Part shown: one piece after another, positions 12,961 to 25,739 of the stretch
How positions within the stretch are numbered: the first letter of the stretch is position 1
Layout: each line of letters opens with the position of its first letter
Origin: Paramecium octaurelia
Lineage: Eukaryota > Ciliophora > Oligohymenophorea > Peniculida > Parameciidae
Assembly (NCBI GenBank): GCA_905182995.1
Contig: CAJJDP010000122.1
Location: forward strand, 56,589-120,588
Direction of reading: 5' to 3'
DNA length: 64,000 bases
Notes under the pieces: generated by a model
What the model saw: the letters and a program-made list of their open reading frames with translations, nothing else
Database searches by the model: none
Told to the model about the DNA's origin: nothing
Position numbers and translations under genes: made by a program

Positions 12961-13043
12961 ACTGATATATTCATATCAGAATTGAATAACAACTGCGTAA
13001 TAGTGTAATTGAATTCAATTTATTAACTACATTCATTTTTATT

Positions 13044-14083
13044 ATGTTCTCAATCAATCAAAACTTTGAGAAGGCAAATTATTAATTGTTGGGGGATAAT
13101 ACGACTCATTAAGATGAATGGTGCGGGGCTGTTGCAATAGATGAAAAACATGATTTACTATTTGTAGGTCACTTATTCGTCATCAAGGTATTCTAATTTA
13201 AAAATGGAGCTTTGAATACATTAAATCTACTTTTCAACCATAAAGATTTTGTTACATCTCTAAGTCTAATGTAAAAACAATCTTTTTTCTTATCTGGATC
13301 TCATGATATGAAGATTGTTGTAATGTCTGTTCATTTGATGTCAAATCCTAAATACATCATCAAATTAGCAAGTCATATGAATTCAATTAATCAAATTTTG
13401 TCACATCCGATTAACAAAGAAATGTTTATATCTAGCAGCAAAGACCATACAATCAAATTTTGGAGAATCTCATCGAGGATATCTAAGAAGCATTGTTTTC
13501 AAACAATAAACCATCACAAATAGTCTGTTATAAAATTATCCATTAATGAAGATGGAACTACACTAATATCTCTTGGGATGGATTAATTAATATTAGTTTT
13601 GACTCAATAAGAATTATGTTGGGTTGTAAAATAGAAAATACATGTCAGTAAAGAAGGTCCAAACATACTCTTTATAACAAACGAAATGTTCATATTTTAA
13701 CCTTATTAGGGTTTCTTATAGGAATAGAGCTCCGAAACTATATGGGTTTATAAGTTGGAAAAAGAAAATGAATAGTATTCATTATTTTAAAATATAAAAA
13801 CAAGTGACAACCTCTAAGCTTGTATAGGATCCTTTCCATTGTTTTACAATCATCAGTAAAACTGCTTTTATTTTAGAATGGTAATTCACTTAAGATTATG
13901 AAATTATAAAATCTGGAGAAAGGAGAATTCACTTTAGAGCAGGTCATCTCATTTAATTAATCCTTACCAATCAATCCTTTAAGGTTTATTTGTGGAGCAA
14001 TAAGCAAGGATTGGTAATATTTAGTAACCTGGGATAACACTTCTTGTTGTCTTTAAGTGAGGAAATAAATTGAATAAGAATGA
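13044..14083 (+). CDS. WD40-repeat protein of a large ciliate family, short form without the N-terminal zinc finger; one base missing
   Basis: ATG at 13044 (MFSINQNFEKANYQLLG), about 346 residues to TGA at 14081. It is uninterrupted for 260-odd codons: THQDEWCGAVAIDEKHDLL, then repeats with FLSGSHDMKI and FISSSKDHTIKFWR. Near 13838 the frame must slip by one base (CCATT where CCAATT is expected). After that the family tail continues: SISK-type segment AISKDWQYLVTWDN and VRKQIEQE. Total length is two more than a multiple of three, which fits one lost base. No introns. WD40 proteins are propeller-shaped scaffolds; partners unknown. The copy at 22124-23651 is a paralog with the coiled-coil N-terminus still present. 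Confidence 0.75.
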
Positions 14084-14525
14084 CTATGAGAATTCATGAT
14101 AATATTCTTAAAATTTTAATGGAATAAATAGAAATATATAATAAAATTAAGAATTTTATCTAAGGTTGATATAAAACAAATAAAAAAAATTGTGAAAACA
14201 TGAGATTTGAAGTTGATTCAACGTTTTATAAAAAAAGAGTCTAATCGAGTTTTTCAATTTCCTCATTCTTATAAATATACTATTATGACAAAAGATAAAC
14301 TATACAAAAAATAATATATTATGTTTTTTACCTTCATTTCATTGATCAAATTAATAAATGTAGATTATGAAATAAAACTATAAACAACCACCTATTTTTA
14401 AATTAGTAGTATATATATTATTTGAATTAAAAAAGTTGATTTATTATAAATTCCATATTTTTAATTGAAAAAGAATTACTAGTATTTTCAAAATATAATT
14501 CATATAATCATATTATTATTCATAA
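14084..14525. other. AT-rich spacer
   Basis: About 440 bp, very AT-rich, with no motif or repeat of note; it separates two plus-strand genes. Confidence 0.5.
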
Positions 14526-15860
14526 ATGCCTGAAGTATAAGATAAAGCGAGGAGGAATAATAATGATCGCGAGGAGTCGATATCTTAATTATTTTTCAAT
14601 TTAGTTACATGTACTTTTTAAACAGAGTTTGGTTATATTTGTTTGGATGTGTGTGTGTCTATTAGTTTGCATTATATTTCCTAAGAGTATGCTGTATCAA
14701 TTTATTAGAATAAACCCAATAGCAAATGCAGGTTATGGTTTCTCATTGACTTGCGTATACAGGATATTAACACCATTTGGTTTTGGACTTAATTAATCAT
14801 TAATTATGCATACATCATAAGCATTGGGAGCGAATAAAATAACTCTTGCAAAAGGGTACTTTAATTTAAATCTTTACGTGATTCCTGCAACACTAATTCT
14901 TTTGGGAATTTTTCTTTTAATTTTAAAATACCCTCTAAGTTTAATTATGGCAGAGGATTAACGATAATAAACATCTGATTACTCTTAAGAATTTTATATT
15001 ATTTGATACCAGCCTTTATTCTGGCATTTCAATTTGAAAGCGTAAAATGTTTTATGGTAGAGCATAAAGTAATATACCCTTTTACAATAATCCACTTTTG
15101 TACTCTACTTACTCATTGGTTATTTTGCTGGATTTTTATAGTGTATTTTTAATGGGGAGTGCCAGGAGCAGGAGCAGTGATAATTCTAAAAGAAATCTTT
15201 AACATTATAGGACTAGTCCGTAAAGTATAGGTATTATAATTTAGTTTTTGTTGAGAATACTGATATAAAAAAGGAAATAATTGATGGAACAAAAATCCTA
15301 CCTGATTTAGATAGGTTTAAGAAATTCGGACTTCAATCTATCAAAACTTCATTTTTATAGTTTTGCATTTATTTTCAGAACTGTTTGTTTTTTTTACTTT
15401 ATCATTTATTGCATTGAGTTTAGGGCAAAATTGTTGTAAAACCATAATTGTGTGATGCGCAAAACAATCAAATTTGTTTGGAGCTGTTCATATCTAAAAC
15501 TATGAATGCATATCTGATTGTAACCGTAAACTAGCAATACAAATGCCACATCAGTACACAAAAAGTAGAAAGAGGTTTGAATGTTAGAGCTTAGAGTTTA
15601 TAGCTGAACAACAAGTATTAATGGTGACATTATGTAGAGTTAGCTAGCTTCACCTTTCAAGATTATTAATTAAAGGGTATGCAGTAATCCTTTAGCTATA
15701 GATACATCTGGAGGTCCTGACAATAATATTTAACAAGATTTACATTTTAGAGGGGATCAGAAGTTTATAAACATCTGGAAAACAATAGTGAAGTAAGAAA
15801 TTGCCCATTAGTTACATGAAGAATATGCTAAATAGATGTCAGAAATAAGCAGCGATATCA
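14526..15860 (+). pseudogene. MATE-family multidrug/organic cation exporter, damaged in the second half
   Basis: ATG at 14526 (MPEVQDKARRNNNDREES), then membrane segments VIFVWMCVCLLVCIIF, the MATE-type loop TPFGFGLNQSLIMHTSQAL followed by GANKITLAKGYF, then YVIPATLILLGIFLLIL, IPAFILAFQFESVKCFM, FCTLLTHWLFCWIFIVYF and GVPGAGAVIILKEIF. A canonical 25-nt intron at 15218-15242 rejoins the frame to LFVENTDIKKE. A one-base slip lies near 15003 (three Ts where four are needed). After about 15360 the frame changes repeatedly, though a piece like ELFVFFTLSFIALSLGQ and LFGAVHI still fits the second half of a MATE transporter. MATE proteins export cationic compounds against H+ or Na+ gradients. Confidence 0.6.
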
Positions 15861-15945
15861 TAATATTTTAAAAGATAATTTGATCCTAAGAATCAGACAC
15901 GGTGATCTATTATAATATTATTACAGAATAATTTTGTAGATAAAC

Positions 15946-18900
15946 ATGATGCCCGATCTTTAATCTATTTCAGAATGGCTGCCGCCTCAATAAAATTCAA
16001 TGTTTAACTTAGGAAGCACTAATACAAGTTTTGCTTCAGCACTGCCTGACTGTATTGGTTTAAGAAGAAGAGCAGAGCTGTTGTTCAGGTTACGAACACG
16101 ATCACTCGAACGATAAACATTATTAATTGCAATATCAATACTAAAGAAAAAATTCTGCATTTTAATTGTCCTGTTCCTAATATTAAGGTTTAACGTAAAA
16201 ATAAATTAAGAGATAATAACTCAAAGACAAAAAATGACACATTTTTCAATTCTAAAATAATTATGGCTTGCAAAATATTTTAGAGTGACAGACGCTATTT
16301 AGAATCAGGTCCAAATGTAGAAAAGCACCTTTATAATTTTAAATGTCGTCATAATATCCATCACATTTATAGTAGTTTCAATAATTATATATCAGATACA
16401 TCATGCTGAGGCTATTTATTGAATAAATTTAGTGAAGGAACCAGAAACTAGACACTTTTCAAATTGCAATATGCATTTATCTATAAAATGCGAAAGCTTG
16501 TTAAGGGTATCGGTAATCAACACAAACATCTTTTTACTACGCTTGCCTATGAAGTAAAAAGCTTAAAGGGTTAGAGCTGAACAAGTATCATAAACAGTTA
16601 TACATAATAAGCATAGTGTTCATGTAGTGAAATTGGTTAAAAAATATCAAGACTTACATCAGACGCAACTTGCAATACATGTTGTGCATATAGTTGAGTT
16701 TGGTCCAGAATTATTTTTTTATTCTAAAATAAGACAGAAGATTAATAGAACTTAAGTATATGGTTTGCATTTGTCAGCAGTTAAGATCAAGTTTGGATAC
16801 TCCGAACATTTCTTTAATTTAGAGAAGAAGTAGCTATAAAGACATGATCTAAATCAGCAGGACTATATCTATCAACCTGCGAGGTTAGAGTAAGAACTTT
16901 TTTGATAAATTTCTTAAAGATTACAAGAATGCTGATATCAGATACCATTGTTGGTAACAGTGTTTGTGTACAAGTTTCAAAATAGTTAGCATACAAGTAT
17001 CAGGTGCTAAGCTGACTTTTTGGTAGCACACTAACTGGTGCCGAGAAACTAGACCTGATAATTAAGTTCGCAATTCTCAAATGAGTTCCAGTAGCTGATA
17101 CAATTCAGAATTCAAATGTTAAAAATTAATTTATGAACAATTAGCCTCGTGTTTGTTTTGTTGTCGGGACATTCTCGACCTAAAGATCGCAATCTCATCA
17201 AAAGCAAATGAATTGATCTACTCGAGAATTAAACGATAAGATTCTGTCTCAGCAATATTTTAATTAACATAGTGTATAGTATCAACACTTGTGACACACC
17301 AATGTTATTGAGTAAGGTAAAAATAATAGTTTAAATCTGATACCTATAATTTTGTACTTTAATCAAATTCAATACCAAAATTAGAGTAATTTTCTTTCAG
17401 AAATAGTCCAGTTTGCACTCAAATAAATAGTTGGTTCAATAGGTATGATGTTTTAGTTTTGATTTTCATTTATAGCTTAAATCAACTGATACACTACAAC
17501 TTGATATACATTAAGTACCTTGATCTATATGCATCATTATGTCTTACAAGTTCCGCCAGAAGTCTTCAAAAGGTTGCTTCCTATGAGAGTTGAATCAGTA
17601 CAGACAAATATAGTAAACTTGAGAGGCAACTGATTTTATTGAACACTTTAATGAGTGCATATGATGTTCTTCCAAGTAATTGGATTTAGATACAATACAC
17701 ATAAGTTGAGAAAATATTAGTTCCTGAACCTCTTTTTGCCAGAAAAAGATAGTATAATAGCTATATTTGTCATAAAAGCAGGTGGCGCAATGAAATCATT
17801 AAGCATTTGATTTACGTAGTTGAAAACTACATTTTATATTATTAATCCTAATGTAATGATCAAAAAAAAGCATAATAATGCATTTTCAACGTTATAACTA
17901 ACAATTAATTGTCTCACTTTCATTGTACTAAGAGTACCAGTTCAAATAACTAAGGTTTGAAATACATAAGATATTAAAGGTTCACTTTAATAATCTATGA
18001 ACCAAACTTAACCGCTTACTATCACAGGAGTTGCAAAGCTTTCTTTGCCTCTTAAAATTCTTGAACTTATATTGCTGTTTATGGTAATTTTTAAAATACT
18101 TGTAAATAAACAGAGACTTTTTGTTATTACAGTAGGTATGACTATTTAATATGTAAATAGTTAAGATCCAAATGTGGGCTCCTCTGAATGTCATAAAGAC
18201 AGAGATACATTTTGAATTTTGCATTGTATATTTTTTTTTCATCCTAGCATGTTTTCATTCCTAGCTTTGCTTTTAGAGATTCTGCTATAGCTGTAATTTA
18301 GAATCAAGCAGTATTTGTCAATTGGTGATACTCATCTCTTGTGTTTAAAATTAGCCTCAAATGTACATCACCATAAGTTGATTGCGCATATTATTATTAG
18401 ATGTATTAGATTTTAGGCAAAATGCATCTAATATCATTATTACTACAAAAACTATTAAGCTATCTTCAACAATTAATTAGGTTGTTTTCGATTCTATGTT
18501 ATTAGTCTCTTACATGAGTGTATAAAATTATTAACTTTTTCCTAATATTGTTTTGTGGCTGCATCTAAGGGATAGTATGAGTAATGATTCATCCATCTGT
18601 AATAATGATGCTTCTCCTATTATAAGTTATTACTTTAGAAACAGTTTTTTCGATATTCTATAGTTGTTCCAATTCTTATACCATTTTATCTGATGAATTA
18701 AGTAATTGATGGTAATTTTCTAGCTCCCTTGTAACACCGAAATAAAGAAGTAGTACATGATAAAATGTATAATCTACCAAATATCTCTTCCTTCCTCTGA
18801 TTATATCATATGGGAATCCAATTTCATGCTTTTTTCATATATAATTTTTTGTGTAGATTTGCTATATGAATTCAAAAAAATTCTCAAATATAAACTTGAA

Positions 18901-20396
18901 TATCAGTGGATTAAGTCTGAAAATGTGGAGATTTATACTGATAACATTTGCCTGAAGGCAAGTTGATTTGTTTCAATTAAATATTGCTAATGAGATTGGA
19001 TTCCATATTTCGACAGCATAATTTCCCCTTTAAACCTTCACACGATTCCAAGTAGCAAAATTATTTAAATTTTCTATTGAAACTAAAGTATTTAATTATT
19101 GAGCGCTTAAACTATAGTTAATAAAATATACCGATTTATGGACTATATAATATTTAAGAATGCTAAAATTTTATTTGACAAAATACTCCCAAATTTAATT
19201 TTCTCTTCTGCTGTGCAGAATCAATCGAGTAAATCTCTAGATTATGTCTATCTCTCTTTTAAGGAGAGACACTAACAGCAGCATTAAAGTATTTATTTTT
19301 TCTGCGTACTTTAAAACATTTTATCATGATCACAGTAATTTGCCTATGATCTATGCAACTAGTAGTTTAAGCGAGTTATCATCTTAATTTGAAGTGTATT
19401 CTACTTCTCCATCTTCTCAGGTTAAACTAATAGAACTTTATTTATTTATTTAACCACGTGAACTGCAAAATCAGTTTTTACCTACTATTCTTGCAATGTC
19501 TTTTATGGTTTCGTTACTTTGAGTGCATTGGAGGAACTCAGAATTGCTTTTGAAATCTTCTCTTTACAACTATAAGTGTTTGTACTTCAATTTGGCTATT
19601 TTTTCATCCAATTATAAAAGAAAATATGCATAGAAAAGTTCAAAATAAAAATAGTAGGGAGTATCAATAATCTATTAGCACTAATGATTTTAATAATAAA
19701 GTGGTATTCTAGTTCTACTAATATAAGAAGGTGATATAAGGCAGAAGCTTATTTAATAAACTACATTCAAAAATCCAATGCTTTATCATCATCGACATCA
19801 TATCTATAACTTAGTTATCATTTAATACACAAGTATAGAGAATTTAGAAGAAAGAATGTAAATTTGATACAATTAGCATGTACTAAATAATTAAAGATCG
19901 TTATTTCTTAATTCCTAGTTTGATGATTTGTTAAGAATAAATATTTGGCTATGATAGAAATAAAAAACATAAAGATCTAAAACAATTAAGTATTGCATCA
20001 AATCATTTGAATTAAATTATTAAATTATATTATAATTTTTGTTCTAATCTGAAAATGGTTTAATATAATTTAGAAAAATTAAAATTCGCAATTATTTGTT
20101 AGAAAATTTAATATTGCAAATAAACTCAAGAATCCTGGAAAAGTGAAAACTTAAGAGGCTATCTCTCAAGAATGAAAATGACTACATTAATAACTGAGAA
20201 ATATTAGTCATGGTTTGATCATCGTTGTAAAATAGATAAGGAAAACTCTAAGGAATATAAAAGAAATAAAGGTAGGATAGGAATCAATACACTATCAAAA
20301 AAAAAGGGATAGGATGAGACATAAAAGGATATTTAAAATGTAAAACCTAAATTATAGTCTTAAAATAATTCTCTAGCACTCAAGTAATAAATTTGA
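15946..20396 (+). pseudogene. Large multi-membrane ciliate protein, several long open stretches broken by TGAs and shifts
   Basis: Three stretches are clearly coding. (1) ATG at 15946, 158 codons to TGA at 16420, with membrane segments FCILIVLFLILRF and IILNVVIISITFIVVSIII. (2) About 17400 to 18064 with a single internal TGA at 17591: DVLVLIFIYSLNQLI, then a polar part. (3) 19554 to 20396, 280 codons with no TGA: membrane piece TTISVCTSIWLFF, then a long Lys/Gln-rich tail ending ALKQQI. They share strand and order, so I treat them as one gene of the kind with a few membrane spans and a long cytosolic tail. Joining them exactly was not possible. No named family recognised. Confidence 0.4.
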
Positions 20397-21100
20397 CCTC
20401 ATGTAGTTAAGTGAAACAATATAAGTGTAAAAAATGCTTCTAAGAAAACTGACACCCAGATCCAAAAGAAGAGATCTTCTGATTATCTTTTTGGAAAACC
20501 TTTCGCAAGAAGAGTAGTTTGCAATCAAACCCATCTTCTATGTTTGATTACTTAAGTAGAAAAAACAGGGCAAAAACGAGCTCTAAATTGAATAAAGATG
20601 TATTTTGAGAGGATAAAGGGAAGGCTTTAGGAAAAATAATAGTAGAAAGGGCAATGTGCACTTAATAGCCACCTAAGGAGAAAAATAGAGTGGATATTAT
20701 TAGCCATTAATTTAATTATTATTATTTATTTATCGCTCAATCAAGAAAAATTATTATTGTATTTTCCATAATTTTAGAATTGACTCATCTTCAATATCGA
20801 TTATTCAATATTAAAAATACATTTGAGATTTTTGGAATGAATGTAACCCAGATTTATGCAAGCTGCAGGTAAGGTTCCTGAATTTCTGAGATTAATTAAT
20901 GGCTGTCATAAATAGAAATCTTTATATCAAAATTACTGATTTCACTTTTCTTATATTATATCTAAAAGTTTTTTTATGCATTTCTTGTCTGATGGGGGAC
21001 ATCCATATTTGTGTTATATTGTTTTATACTTATTTTTATAACTCAATAGCCAATCAAAGATATAACGCAACGATCAAGCAACCTAAGACACTTTGTTTTA
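20397..21100. other. Unassigned; polar coding-like patches
   Basis: Plus-strand patches rich in Lys/Arg (KRSSDYLFGKPFARRV near 20465-20515) may extend the tail of the preceding gene after a shift. The rest (20700-21100) is AT-rich, with a short hydrophobic patch and no recognisable gene. Confidence 0.35.
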
Positions 21101-21649
21101 GGTAATGGTATTAATATTCCGTTAAACGTTGACAATTTGGAGAACAAAATGATTTAAAAGGAAGAAAATTTTTCAATTCAAGATTCTGGTAGCGAATTAA
21201 CCAATCAAGGGGGCTTAGCAGGCTTGATATAGTATAAGGAGAACTATTTAGATGGTAAAGCAGAATAGACATAGAAAAAAAAGAAGGCAAATAAAATAAC
21301 AGGGGTTTTTGTGTAAGATAACATGTAATATGATATAATGGAAGAGATGGCATTTAAACATTTATAACCCAAATTGAATAAACGCATAAATTGGTATGGA
21401 TGACTTTGTTGAGATCAAACCTTGAAAAGCTTACCTAGATAATTCAAAAGTAGGTATACAGTTGATCGTTTAACTAAGAGGCACGAGAAGATTGATATTT
21501 CTATCTAAACCCCCCACTTGTAGTTATTTATTTCAGTTGTCAAACTATTTGTACTGCCTAATTTAAAATTGGTTTTTCTTGTGAGAAATGATTCGATTTA
21601 CCTCTCTTAATGTAGTGTTTACATTTTAGAAAGACTAAAACGTTGTTGA
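21101..21649 (+). pseudogene. Open stretch with two TGAs, unknown product
   Basis: One frame runs from at least 21101 to TGA at 21647 with only two internal TGAs, at 21401 and 21410. It reads INIPLNVDNLENKM, SELTNQGGLAGLIQYKEN, a Lys-rich patch, MEEMAFKHLQPKLNKRI, then RYTVDRLTKRHEKIDI and a hydrophobic LFISVVKLFVLPNLKLVFLV. The mix of charged domain and membrane segment looks like real coding sequence. The two close TGAs suggest decay. Family not recognised. Confidence 0.35.
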
Positions 21650-22123
21650 GGTTATTAATAGCACGCCTAAATTATGTATGAAAGGCTAGCTGAGAATTGG
21701 ATGGAAGATTTCTTTTTGTTGTAAGGAGATTAAATTTACAGAATCTGTGAAATTTGTTACAAGGTAAGTATGAGGCGTTCCTTATGATAAAGAATTGTCA
21801 TTTTGATGCTTCTTTTTAGTGAACATCGAATTAATTGAATGATAAGATATGCTTCACATTACAAAAAAATTTACACTTTTGACTGAAACTTGTACTTTGA
21901 GTTGTTGTTACCATAATCTAAGATATAAGCAAATTTAGATAATTTAAAGAAAGATGATTCAGATTTGAAATAAATTATTCTTTAACAATCATCTAAAATG
22001 GTAATTGTTAGAAAATACATTGATATTGGGCAACTTATCTTAAAATAGTGGAGCAATTAAGAGATAATGTTGATTATTTAAATAATTAATATTTTTAATT
22101 AAATAACAAATGATTAAATCAAA
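21650..22123. other. No resolved gene; possible zinc-finger-like patch
   Basis: A plus-strand piece near 21665-21760 reads MYERLAENWMEDFFL then IYRICEICYK, which could be the start of a RING-type exon, followed by a possible GTAAGTA intron start at 21764. Nothing further could be joined with confidence. Confidence 0.3.
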
Positions 22124-23651
22124 ATGATAGAAAAAGTGGAAGAACTTGTCTGTTCAATGATTCATAAACTTCAAATATATATGTTTGTTTGTGATTAAAA
22201 CAGAGGGATGAACTAAAGACTTTTATGCACTGAATGCATGGATAATATAGATTCTAATCTAAATAATGTAATGAGTTTTAAAAAGGTTACTTAAATAATC
22301 GAAGAAAATTAAGATATGAAGCTAAATCAGTGGAATAACTTATTATGATGAATATTAGCTAGATCAATGAACCTCAGAAATCATTAAATTTATTAAAATC
22401 ATAGATTATTTAATAAATAGATTATCTAATTGGTAATACAAGTTAATGGATCAAATCTATATAAGAAATTGGATAAAAAAATGCCAATTACAGTTTTTTT
22501 GAACAATTGGATAATTTCATTAATCAAATTTAAGTTTTAGACGTTGATTATAGAAATTTAGTTAATGAAATAAACTCAAGTAATCACTCTTGGAATCAAA
22601 AAATAATTAAAAAGTTGAAAGACTTTCAATCATTTGAATTGACAAAAAGGTGCGAAGAATTATTAAAAAATTTAGACGCAGAACCCTTCACTTATGATTT
22701 AATCTAAAATCATTCAATTCAATAAAATGAATCTTGTTGGGTAATTGCCATAATTAAAGATAATTCAATTGTATTAGCTGGATGTGAAAGTAAGATCAAA
22801 GTATTTGAATTTAAACAAGAATAGCTGAAATTAATTCAACTTCTAATTGAACATGTAGATTATGTTACAACTTTAAATTTTATGAAGAAATCCGCTTAAT
22901 TTAAATCTGGAAGTCATGATAAATAGATAATTATATGGTGTTGGGACTAACAGAGTTAATGGGTCTGCTAATATATATTGAATGAACATTAAGCTTAGAT
23001 TAATTGTTTATTATTGAGTAAGAATGAAGATCTTATCATATCAGGGAGTAGTGATGAGTCAATTAAATTTTGGACAAAAAAGAATGAATGGACATATTCA
23101 TAAACTATTACGGATTCTACAAATGATGTTGTAAGTTTAAGTTTGAATGAAAAATAAAATAGAGTGATATCTTGTGTATATGAAACGCTTTTTATATTAA
23201 TAATTGAGTAGTAATAATAGGATTAAAAATGGAATGTAATTTAAAGATTACAGTTGATGGGTATGGTTATCGAATATGTTTCATTAGTGATAATTTATTT
23301 ACATTTCAACCTAGACTTATAGAGTAAATGTATATATATGAGATGAATAGTAAGAATAAGTAGTGTTCAAAGACAGAGCAGATTGTTATGAAAGCAGATT
23401 CTAATAGATGTGATTATTACTTTCCATCATAATATATCAAGTCGAAATTTCTCCTTGTGAATAAAAATGGATAAAATGTTAATTTGATATGAAAGAACCA
23501 AAATGGTGATTTTATAACATAATAATCTATTTAATTTGGAAGTGCATATATATATGGATAGGTAAGTGAAAATGGAGAGTATTTGATGACTTGGAATTAT
23601 TAACTAAGCAAATATAAATTAGAAAATATAAGTAATTATGAACAAGAATGA
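22124..23651 (+). pseudogene. Zinc-finger/coiled-coil/WD40 protein of a large ciliate family; two frame slips and one TGA
   Basis: ATG at 22124 (MIEKVEELVCSMIHKLQ) with a degenerate Cys cluster ending LLCTECMDN, then a coiled-coil middle (FEQLDNFINQIQVLDVDY, SSNHSWNQKIIKKLKDFQ). A WD40 part follows: DNSIVLAGCESKIKVFEF, FKSGSHDKQIIIW, LIISGSSDESIKFWTK, and a tail with FISDNLFTFQPRL and GEYLMTWNYQLSKYKLEN. Two one-base losses are needed, one near 22340 (TTATTATGATG) and one near 23235, plus one in-frame TGA near 23491. Total length is one more than a multiple of three, as those two losses predict. Paralog of 13044-14083. Probably not functional unless the breaks are sequence errors. Confidence 0.65.
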
Positions 23652-24339
23652 ATGAATGAACCAGTATCATAAATTCTTAAAAATATTATTTATTTAATTT
23701 ATTTTAAAAGATTAAGTACTACAAAAGTAGCCAAGCAAAAAATCTTATCCTCGAGAAAGACATAAGGTTTAGTAATGTATACTAAGTGAACTTTGATCAA
23801 AGATTTTCAATTTTATAAAAGTGGGATTCAGCTTTGTTGGATTGTTAATTTTATGATAGATATATGATTATTCTTAATATTCTTCAACTCCATAGATAAA
23901 ATCATCCAAAATTTTACTGCATTAAATTATGATAGATCAATCTATTATTTTTGATTAATAATAAAACTGAATAGGTGATAATATAAAGAACCTCCATAAA
24001 AACTTATAAATCTATTAACTTTATAAAAAAAGTAACTCGTCCAAATTAGTCTTAAAAATAGCTTTATGAGTCTAAAGATGATTAGGATCAAGCCAAAACT
24101 ACTTTAGTATATGAAATTAGCTGAAAACTTAATTTAATTAATATCCTTTTAAAAGATATCATAGATAAAGAACAGGAATGGTTTCAAAACCTTTTATTTA
24201 CGCACTGTCCAATTCCAATTATGCCATGCTAATATATTTATTTTGAACACTAGAAGTAATTTATAATTTACATAATCTATATTTAAATTAGATTTCTATC
24301 TTATGCTTTAACTGATATTATCATATGCTAAGATTAGAG
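23652..24339. other. AT-rich spacer, nothing recognised
   Basis: No family motif or long TGA-free frame seen. It lies between the end of the WD40 copy and the 3' end of the minus-strand membrane protein. Confidence 0.4.
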
Positions 24340-25660
24340 TCAGTGGTATACTTACAAAGCTAACTACCAAAAACCAAAACAGTTACTAAAATTTTATTTG
24401 CCAATTAAAAGAAAACTCAGATTGAGGCTACGAATTCCAAATTGAAAAAATGAAATTAATGACTTGGCTAAAATAGAGACGAATATGCTGTTCAATGTCT
24501 TAGCAAATGTAGGATAATCCACATTGAAAACTTTGTTTATAGCAATTAAAATTACAATAACAGTTTATATATTAACTCTTTCCCTTTTTTTGATGAAAGC
24601 TTAAATTATAGAGACAGTCGATTTTTAAGGCACAAAATCCAGAATTTATCTGAAAGGCTACTCGGTACATTTAATGTGAGCTCTATATAAAATTTATCAG
24701 AAATCAGAGAACAGGGTAGGATTGTTGAGTGATAATTCTTCACTTTTTTCAACCATAAGTAGAGAAAACTAACCTAAATTTGACAATGGATACGCAATTT
24801 AGTATGCAATACTATTAAATAGACTAGCTAGGCTGGTTGGTCTGATTATGAATGAACCATAACAATCCATCCTCATTTGACTATATTAAAAAAATAATTG
24901 AAATAGCAAATCTTTTCTAAATTATTCAACCCTAAATGTGAAGGACAGTATTTTAACTTGCAGAATTTATTATGGTTGTCATAGGGATTCAGCTAATAAT
25001 AAATAGTAAAGAGTTGACAGAAGACACCTTCAAATTAAATACTTTTATGTGCTATCATAAAGTTTATTACTTTCTTTTTAATTTAGTATGCTATTTCAAT
25101 AAGGGTATTTAGATATTATCAGGCATTTTTGAAAACTTAGATTCTTAAACATAAACTGAAACTGGATTTGAAATATCTTACAAATGTTAAAAAACCCTAT
25201 ATTAACAATAATATTTTTGAGCTTTATGGAGCTTCTACCAATATCCTACTTGTTTACTAATTTAAACGTTCTAAATTGCCAAACTTCACTATAAAGTTTT
25301 TAATAGAGACTTCAAAAAATAGTTTGATGACTTTCATCATAAAGCTAAAATTTTATCAAAAGTGTAAAACATCTAAAAATTTTTCAAAGATAACAATTGA
25401 TATGTTTGGAACTAGAATCATTAATGCAAAAATGTATTTATTGATGTTTTAAACAAGAAATATAATCGATTATATAAAAATGACACGAATAATTTGTTTC
25501 GAACTTATTCCATAATCAAAAAGAATAAAGCTATGCGTAAGCCTAGATGAGTTCTCAAAATTAAAACTGACATTAATTAAAATCAATTCCAAATCTTTAC
25601 ATAATTTGCTCTTCTTCCTAACTAAAATAAGTAAGACACTTTTTCTATTATTTAAAAAAA
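24340..25660 (-). pseudogene. Decayed multi-membrane ciliate protein with a Cys-containing cytosolic segment
   Basis: Minus-strand frames give an ordered series: IIRVIFIQSIIFLVQNIN, FALMILVPNISIVIFEKF, KVIKLFFEVSIKNFIVKF, KILLLIQGFLTFVRYF, then IEIAYQIKKKVINFMIAH, FCQLFTIYYQLNPYDNHN, KFCKLKYCPS, and lower RPTSLASLFNSIAYQ and ILDFVPQKSTVSIIQAFIK. These look like a polytopic membrane protein followed by a cytosolic domain. In-frame TGAs (for example at 25119-25121) and frame changes break it. Order and strand are consistent, so one gene is likely. I do not recognise the family. Confidence 0.4.
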
Positions 25661-25739
25661 ATTAATGAATTACTAATAATGATTAAAATGAAGATTTATA
25701 TTGGTTACTAGCCTAATCTAAATAATTTAATCAATCAGC

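Noticed and set aside
14640-14665. Short GT-rich microsatellite-like run
   Set aside because: It encodes VWMCVC in a MATE membrane span, so it is coding, not a repeat element.
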